This document shows positions 56,395 through 64,000 of a stretch of DNA of 64,000 bases, in pieces. The stretch covers positions 1 to 64,000 of the forward strand of contig JADKCG010000027.1 of NCBI GenBank assembly GCA_016714745.1, written 5' to 3'. The notes beneath the pieces are model-generated. The model saw only the letters and a program-made list of their open reading frames with translations. It did not search any database and was not told the origin of the DNA. A program made the translations under genes and the position numbers. This stretch comes from Elusimicrobiota bacterium (GTDB taxonomy: Bacteria; Elusimicrobiota; Elusimicrobia; FEN-1173). Position 1 is the stretch's first letter. Each line of letters begins with the position of its first letter.

Positions 56395-56658
56395 ATGGAA
56401 GCGATGCAAAGCAGTCAGTTGTTTTTAGGATTGGGGTATTTAGGAGCGGGTCTTGGCGCGGGATTGTGTTTGTTCGCGGCGGCCTCGGGCATTGCGCGGT
56501 TGGCCAGCGCGGCCTTGGAAGGCACGGCGCGTCAACCGGAAGCCGCGGGGACGCTTCGGACCTCTATGATTATTCCCGCCGCGCTCATCGAAGGGCTCGC
56601 GTTTTTCGCCCTCGTGGTCTGCTTGCTCTTGGCGCTAAAAACTCCCGCAGGGCACTAA
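56395..56658 (+). CDS. atpE: ATP synthase subunit c
   Basis: 87 residues, two helices with the loop ARQPEAAG. The ion-binding Glu is in ALIEGLAFFALVV. The Gln and Ser typical of sodium c rings are not present, so proton coupling is more likely. ATG 56395 has GAAGGAGGT, the strongest ribosome-binding site in the operon, fitting the high c-subunit stoichiometry. Confidence 0.97.
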   Translation: MEAMQSSQLFLGLGYLGAGLGAGLCLFAAASGIARLASAALEGTARQPEAAGTLRTSMIIPAALIEGLAFFALVVCLLLALKTPAGH

Positions 56659-56675
56659 CTTAAAGGAACCCCTTC

Positions 56676-57185
56676 GTGGATAAGCTCCTTCATCCAGAAA
56701 TCGGTCTGATGATTTGGACCGTGGTCACCTTTGCCGGCCTGGCGTTCATCCTGGCGCGCTTTGCCTGGAAGCCGATTTTGGCGGCCCTGGACAGCCGGGA
56801 GGACAGCATCCGGCAAAACATCCGTTCGGCGGAAGAGTCTCGGAAAGCCGCCGCGGACCTTCGTCAGGAATACGAAACCCGGCTGGCCGGGGTGGAAGCC
56901 AAAACCCGAGAACTTTTGGCCCAAGCAGAAACCCAGGCCCGGAGTTTAAAAGATGACTTGGTGCGCGCCGCCCACAGCGAAAACGCCAAGCTGTTGGAGG
57001 AAACCCGGAAAAAGCTGGGGGAAGAAGAGCGGCGCCTGGCGCGGGACCTCCGTGCCGAAATGGCCCAGATGTCTCTTCACGCGACGGAAAAAATGTTGCG
57101 GCGCGGGTTGGATAAACCGTTCCAGGACCGGCTGGTGCAAGAGGCCCTGGGAGACTTTGAGAAGTGGACCGCCGACAAAAAATGA
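56676..57185 (+). CDS. atpF: ATP synthase subunit b
   Basis: 169 residues from GTG 56676. One N-terminal helix (MIWTVVTFAGLAFILARFAW), the KPILAALDSREDSIRQNI motif, and a long charged coiled coil forming the outer stalk. Confidence 0.95.
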   Translation: MDKLLHPEIGLMIWTVVTFAGLAFILARFAWKPILAALDSREDSIRQNIRSAEESRKAAADLRQEYETRLAGVEAKTRELLAQAETQARSLKDDLVRAAHSENAKLLEETRKKLGEEERRLARDLRAEMAQMSLHATEKMLRRGLDKPFQDRLVQEALGDFEKWTADKK

Positions 57186-57198
57186 CGGGGGGACGTTT

Positions 57199-57750
57199 GT
57201 GTTAAAACTTCAAGACCGTCCCGTGGCCGCCCGGTACGCCCGCGCGCTTTTCGACGCGGCGGTGAAACAGAAAGCGGTGGAACCCGTTCGACGCGAACTC
57301 GCTCAATTACGCGATGTCCTGGCCGCGTCTCCGGATCTCGACGATGCGCTTCGCCATCCGCGCCTGACGCCGACAGCGAAGCGCGACGTTCTGGAAAAAG
57401 TCTTCGGGCGTTTCTCCGTCGTGCTGGACCGGTTCATTGGGATTCTCTTGGAGAAAAAACGCTGGGACGCTTTGCGGGAGATCCTTCCCGTCTACGAGCG
57501 CTTGGCGAACGACGCCGGCGGTATCCTCGCGGTTCAGGCGGACACCGCGACGTCCTTGACGGAAGAGGAAATCACGAACGTCCGTCGTTCGTTGGAAAAA
57601 AGTTGGGGCGGCCCGGTGTCCTTGCAGACGCGCGTGCGGGAAGATCTCTTGGGCGGGGTTGTTCTTCACGTGGGCGACCAGGTGTGGGACAACAGTTTGA
57701 AAGGACAGCTGGAACGTCTGCGCGATGTGTGGCTCGCCGGGACTCTGTAG
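57199..57750 (+). CDS. atpH: ATP synthase subunit delta
   Basis: 183 residues from GTG 57199. VAARYARALFDAAVKQ start; central helical bundle; C-terminal VREDLLGGVVLHVGDQVWDN, the delta/OSCP signature. It links F1 to the b stalk. The 57751-57847 gap shows only a short GC-rich spacer. Confidence 0.93.
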   Translation: MLKLQDRPVAARYARALFDAAVKQKAVEPVRRELAQLRDVLAASPDLDDALRHPRLTPTAKRDVLEKVFGRFSVVLDRFIGILLEKKRWDALREILPVYERLANDAGGILAVQADTATSLTEEEITNVRRSLEKSWGGPVSLQTRVREDLLGGVVLHVGDQVWDNSLKGQLERLRDVWLAGTL

Positions 57751-57847
57751 TGGCCCCCTTGAGGGGGCGACCTCGACGGGGACGAAAGAACGATTGCCCG
57801 GTGAATTGGGCAACTCCGTGATCTCAAACTAAAAGGACCATGACGCC

Positions 57848-59361
57848 ATGTCGATTCAACCCGAAGAAATCACGCGTATTTTGAAAGAACGCCTCGAAGG
57901 AGTCTCTCTTTCGACCGAAATGAAGGAAGTGGGTTCCGTCCTTCAAGTGGGCGACGGCATTGCCCGGGTCTATGGGCTGGGGAACGCTGTGGCCGGCGAA
58001 ATGTTGGCGTTTCCCCATGGCGTGGTGGGCATCGTCTTGAATTTGGAACGGGAAAGCGTGGGCGCGGTGTTGTTGGGCGAGGCGACGCTGATTAAAGAAG
58101 GCGACGAAGTCCGTCGCACGGGCCGCATCATGGAGGTTCCCTGGGGGACGGCATGATCGGACGTGTCGTGAACGCCCTGGGCGCTCCTATCGACGGTAAA
58201 GGCCCCATCAAATCCGCCAAGGCGCGGCCCGTGGAAGTGGTGGCTCCGGGCGTGGTGGAACGGCAACCCGTGCGGGAACCGCTTCAGACCGGCATCAAAG
58301 CCATCGACGCCATGATCCCCATCGGCCGCGGCCAGCGGGAACTGATTATCGGCGACCGCCAAACCGGCAAGACCGCCATCGCCATCGATGCCATCATCAA
58401 CCAGAAGAACGACCCCCACCGTCCCATTTGTATTTATGTGGCGATCGGCCAAAAACAATCCACGGTGGCCCAAGTGGTGCAAAAACTTACGGATTACGGC
58501 GCCATGGATTACACCGTCGTGGTGGCCGCCACCGCGTCGGAACCCGCGCCTCTTCAATACATTGCCCCGTATGCGGGGTGCGCCATCGGCGAAGAATTTA
58601 TGTGGGCCGGCAAGCACGTTCTTGTGGTTTACGACGACCTTTCCAAACACGCCGCCGCGTATCGACAATTGTCTCTCCTCCTTCGCCGCCCCCCGGGACG
58701 AGAAGCGTTCCCCGGCGATGTGTTCTATTTACATTCCCGGTTGCTGGAACGAGCGTGCAAACTCTCCGACAAAAACGGCGGGGGGTCGCTGACCGCTCTC
58801 CCCGTCATAGAAACTCAAGCGGGGGACGTTTCCGCCTACATCCCCACAAACGTGATTTCCATCACCGACGGCCAGATTTATTTGGAAGCGAACCTGTTTT
58901 ATTCCGGCGTTCGCCCGGCGGTGAACGTGGGTCTCTCCGTCAGCCGTGTGGGCGGCAGTGCCCAGGTGAAAGCCATGAAACAGGTGGCTGGAAAATTGCG
59001 TTTGGACCTGGCCCAATACAACGAGTTGGCCGCTTTCGCCCAGTTTGGATCGGATTTGGACAAAGCCTCCCAAGCCCAACTGGCCCGTGGCCAACGTCTC
59101 GTGGAAATTCTGAAACAAGGCCAATACGAGCCCCTTCCCGCCTCCCAGCAAGTGGCGCTGATCTTCGCCGCGACCAACGGTTTTTTGGATGACCTCCCGC
59201 TCAATGTCCTCAAAAAGTTCGAGACCGACCTGTTCCAGTTTTTACAAAAGGACCGCCCGGAGGTGTTAAAGAATCTCACGGAAAAAAAGGTTTTGGACGA
59301 TGCCATGAAAACTCAACTCACCCAAGCCATCACTGAATTCAAGGGCCGATTCAAACCTTAA
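57848..59361 (+). CDS. atpA: ATP synthase subunit alpha (frame break)
   Basis: About 504 residues. The first frame (57848-58156) starts [19 protein letters not shown] and reaches RTGRIMEVP. The second continues with [15 protein letters not shown]. The family motif [17 protein letters not shown] is restored by adding one G at about 58142. Walker [18 protein letters not shown], and the [20 protein letters not shown] region. Non-catalytic nucleotide sites of F1. Without the missing base ATP synthase would be dead, so a sequence error is most likely. Confidence 0.95.
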
Positions 59362-59365
59362 ACCC

Positions 59366-60259
59366 GTGCCCTCTCTCCGCGAACTCCGTCGTAAACTGAA
59401 GAGCGTTAAGTCGACGCAACAGATTACTAAGGCCATGAAAATGGTGGCGGCGGCGCGCCTTCGGCGGGCCCAAGGGCGAATTTTGGGGGCGCGGCCCTTC
59501 GCCAATAAGATGACGACGCTCTTATCCGATGTGCTGTGGCAGGTGGCCGACGCGAACGGGGACGGGGTGCTTTCTCCGGATGAACTTCAGCATCCTCTTT
59601 TGTGGGGAAACCCCGCTGGGCCGCGGGGATTGCTGTTGATTACGGCGGATCGGGGTTTGTGCGGTGGGTTCAACACGAGTTTGATCAAGAAAGGATTGGA
59701 ATTTTTGCGTGAGAACAAGGATTCCTCGGTCGAGTTGATGACGGTAGGCCGGAAAGCACGGGATTATTTCCGTCGAGTTCACGCGGTGATTCGTCACGAA
59801 TATGTGGGGATTTTTAATCAATTGACGTACAGCCAAGCCGAAGTGATCGGCCATGACGTCATGGAATTTTTCGTGCAAGGGCGCGCCAAGGATGTCACGT
59901 TGATTTACACAGAGTTCAAGTCCGCCATTCAGCAAAACGTGGTGACCGTTCCTCTTCTTCCTCTCTCACCGCCGACACGCCCGGCAATGGCTCGCCACGC
60001 CGCGCCCTTTGTTTATGAGCCTGCTCGCTCCCAACTCTTGGAAGCGTTGTTTCCGCGGTATTTGAAAGCGCAAGTGTTTCGGGCCCTTCTCGAGTCTTAT
60101 GCCTCAGAGATGGGCGCGCGCATGACGGCCATGGAGAACGCCTCCAAGAACGCTCAGGAGTTGATCTCCGGGCTCACCCTGACGGCCAACAAGATTCGCC
60201 AGGCCGCGATCACAAAAGAAATTTCAGAGCTTGTTGGTGGGGCGGAGGCCTTGCAATGA
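59366..60259 (+). CDS. atpG: ATP synthase subunit gamma with EF-hand-like loop
   Basis: 297 residues from GTG 59366. N-terminal RRKLKSVKSTQQITKAMKMV and C-terminal helix MTAMENASKNAQELISGLTL are classic. The middle has LLLITADRGLCGGFNTSLI. At residues 62-73 (59549-59584) the sequence DANGDGVLSPDE matches the EF-hand calcium loop in all coordinating positions (D1, N3, D5, G6, hydrophobic 8, E12). Other gamma subunits have a short charged turn there. This is a visible oddity; calcium binding is untested. The next gene overlaps by 4 nt. Confidence 0.95.
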   Translation: MPSLRELRRKLKSVKSTQQITKAMKMVAAARLRRAQGRILGARPFANKMTTLLSDVLWQVADANGDGVLSPDELQHPLLWGNPAGPRGLLLITADRGLCGGFNTSLIKKGLEFLRENKDSSVELMTVGRKARDYFRRVHAVIRHEYVGIFNQLTYSQAEVIGHDVMEFFVQGRAKDVTLIYTEFKSAIQQNVVTVPLLPLSPPTRPAMARHAAPFVYEPARSQLLEALFPRYLKAQVFRALLESYASEMGARMTAMENASKNAQELISGLTLTANKIRQAAITKEISELVGGAEALQ

Positions 60260-60460
60260 AAAACAATAATCGGTGGATCGCAAAAAACTTCGGAGATCTG
60301 GTGGATCTGTACGGAGGCCGTTATGTGGCGGTTTCCGGGGAGCGTGTGGTGGCGGTCGGATCGCAATTTGAATCCGTTGAGCGCAAGGCCAGGGGAACCG
60401 AAGGCAAGGGCGGCCTGTCCGTTTTACGGGTTCCGGCCGCCATTGAAATCGGGCAGGAAT

Positions 60461-62964
<2,504 letters not shown>

Positions 62965-62975
62965 AGGAGAACCCC

Positions 62976-63725
62976 GTGCAAACCGAACAATCTCTCACCG
63001 ATTCTTTTTCCCTTGCGCATTTCTGGCGCGGAGCCGTGGGTCTTTTCCGCGCCCCGAAAACGTTGTTGCGGTCCATGAGCCAAGAGGGCGGGTACGGATA
63101 TCCGATCCTCTATGCGTTGCTCTGGCAGTATCTGGCGGGCGCGGTCGGACTGGGCATTTCTTCTCTCCGGGCGCTTCCCTCCCCTGTGGGAGCGGGGGGT
63201 AAAATCTTTATTTTTTTCGTGACGCCTCCGATCATGCTGGGGGTGGGGTTTGTGCTGGCGGCGTTATTGTTTGTGATCTGGCATTTGATGGGATCCTCCA
63301 AGAACTACCAGACCGCGTTCCGGGTCTGGGCCTTGTTTGCGCCGTTGGCGGTGTTGAACGCTGTTCCGTATCTCAGCGTGGCCGTTATTGTTTTCTATTT
63401 TTATCTTTTGGTGGCGGCTTCCGTTGAAATCCATGCCATTCGGCCCACCAAGGCATGGACGGTCTGGGGGATTCTCCTTGTGGTTTTGGCGCTCCTGCTT
63501 GTGATGGCGGGGATTGTGGGCGCGGCGCGGGGACGATTGCTTTCGGGGCAACGCGGGTTTTCCGGACCTGGAAATCCGTCAGCGGCCGGTTTTCCAGGGA
63601 TGCCATCGCCGGAAATTGAAAAAATGAGACAAGCGGAGATGGAACGGGCTAAAGCAGAGTTTGAAAAGGTCCAGAAAGATTTGCGCCCCCTTACGTCACA
63701 GAAAAAAGCGCCTGAAAAAAAATAA
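62976..63725 (+). CDS. Yip1-domain membrane protein
   Basis: 249 residues from GTG 62976 (AAAGGAG). Five hydrophobic segments (residues 30-185: LWQYLAGAVGLGISSL, MLGVGFVLAALLFVIWHLMG, VLNAVPYLSVAVIVFYFYLL, WGILLVVLALLLVMAGIV) fit the Yip1 fold. A Pro/Gly linker and Glu/Lys-rich helix end it. It sits between atpD and atpC; its role is unknown. Confidence 0.75.
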   Translation: MQTEQSLTDSFSLAHFWRGAVGLFRAPKTLLRSMSQEGGYGYPILYALLWQYLAGAVGLGISSLRALPSPVGAGGKIFIFFVTPPIMLGVGFVLAALLFVIWHLMGSSKNYQTAFRVWALFAPLAVLNAVPYLSVAVIVFYFYLLVAASVEIHAIRPTKAWTVWGILLVVLALLLVMAGIVGAARGRLLSGQRGFSGPGNPSAAGFPGMPSPEIEKMRQAEMERAKAEFEKVQKDLRPLTSQKKAPEKK

Positions 63726-63729
63726 TCCC

Positions 63730-64000
63730 ATGGGCAAACGCATTCCTCTTTCCATCGTAACACCGGAGCGCCCGACCTGGGAGGGGGAGGTGGACGCTCT
63801 GGTCGTGCCGGCGGAGGAGGGGCAGTTGGGAATCCTTCCCGGCCACGCGCCGCTCTTGGCGCATCTCCGTCCGGGCACAGTCGTGATCCGGCAGGCGGGA
63901 GAAGAGCCGCGCTTCTTGGCCGTTTCCGGTGGGTTTGTCGAAGTGTTCGACGGGCGGGTCTCCCTTTTCGCCGAGACGGCCGAGATGGCCGAAGAAATCG
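63730..64000 (+). CDS. atpC: ATP synthase subunit epsilon (runs off the window)
   Basis: The first 90 residues. IPLSIVTPERPTWEGEVDAL and VVPAEEGQLGILPGHAPLLA are the epsilon beta-sandwich. The C-terminal helices lie beyond 64000. It follows the Yip1 gene by 4 nt. Confidence 0.95.
   Translation, partial: MGKRIPLSIVTPERPTWEGEVDALVVPAEEGQLGILPGHAPLLAHLRPGTVVIRQAGEEPRFLAVSGGFVEVFDGRVSLFAETAEMAEEI

Overview
The window is a GC-rich, gene-dense piece of a bacterial chromosome carrying mostly housekeeping genes. The host is very probably a diderm (Gram-negative-type) bacterium. It encodes an MlaE/MlaF/MlaD lipid-transport set, outer-membrane barrel-like proteins, an OmpA-type C-terminal domain and a FabV-type enoyl reductase. 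Isoprenoids are made by the MEP pathway (ispD, ispF). Gene content and style would fit Elusimicrobiota or another uncultured diderm phylum, but no rRNA or other decisive marker is present, so the phylum is a guess.

Layout. 1-1.1 kb (minus): a SigR/RsrA-like ECF sigma factor and zinc anti-sigma pair, followed by an apparent 8-codon Cys-rich micro-gene with its own Shine-Dalgarno and terminator. 1.2-6.3 kb (plus): a DUF255 thioredoxin-domain protein and pyruvate phosphate dikinase. 6.3-12.2 kb: an accessory patch with a group II intron remnant, a damaged OmpA-like gene, a DUF1016 nuclease, a decayed IS4-type element, gene fragments and a HEPN/MNT toxin-antitoxin pair. 12.3-18.9 kb (minus): a two-component system, recR, dnaX, photolyase and a small DMT membrane protein. 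19-25.7 kb (plus): gltB and gltD with a DUF4160/DUF2442 pair between them. 25.8-29.6 kb: a GAF/PAS histidine kinase, TldD and a PD-(D/E)XK nuclease. 30-34 kb: rpsF, ssb fused to rpsR, rplI and an intein-containing dnaB. 34-46.9 kb: alr, mlaEFD, a DUF151 nuclease, radA, a PIN/TRAM protein, ispD, ispF, cysS, rlmB, and a membrane protein with ten CxxC motifs. 46.9-50.1 kb (minus): fabV and typA. 50.3-54.9 kb: lipid kinase, YprB-like exonuclease, folD, csp, a rhomboid-like protein and a secreted SNase. 55-64 kb: the F1Fo ATP synthase operon (Z/I-B-E-F-H-A-G-D-C), interrupted by a DUF5678 protein, a retropepsin-like protease, a barrel protein and a Yip1 protein; it runs off the window inside atpC.

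Reading-frame breaks. Several conserved genes are split by what look like small deletions, mostly one base in homopolymers: DUF255 (twice), gltB, tldD, the dnaB intein and atpA. The common direction suggests residual consensus errors rather than real pseudogenes. The gltB break is an exception worth testing, because it falls exactly on a canonical -1 slippery heptamer. Gene spans below are given across such breaks.

Most interesting signals: the 8-residue MFGPGCGC peptide gene beside the redox-type sigma operon; the DUF5678-retropepsin-barrel insertion inside the ATP synthase operon, with the barrel in frame with atpD; an EF-hand-like loop in AtpG; the SSB-S18 in-frame fusion; the ten-CxxC membrane protein; the DnaB intein; and dispersed palindromic repeats between genes.
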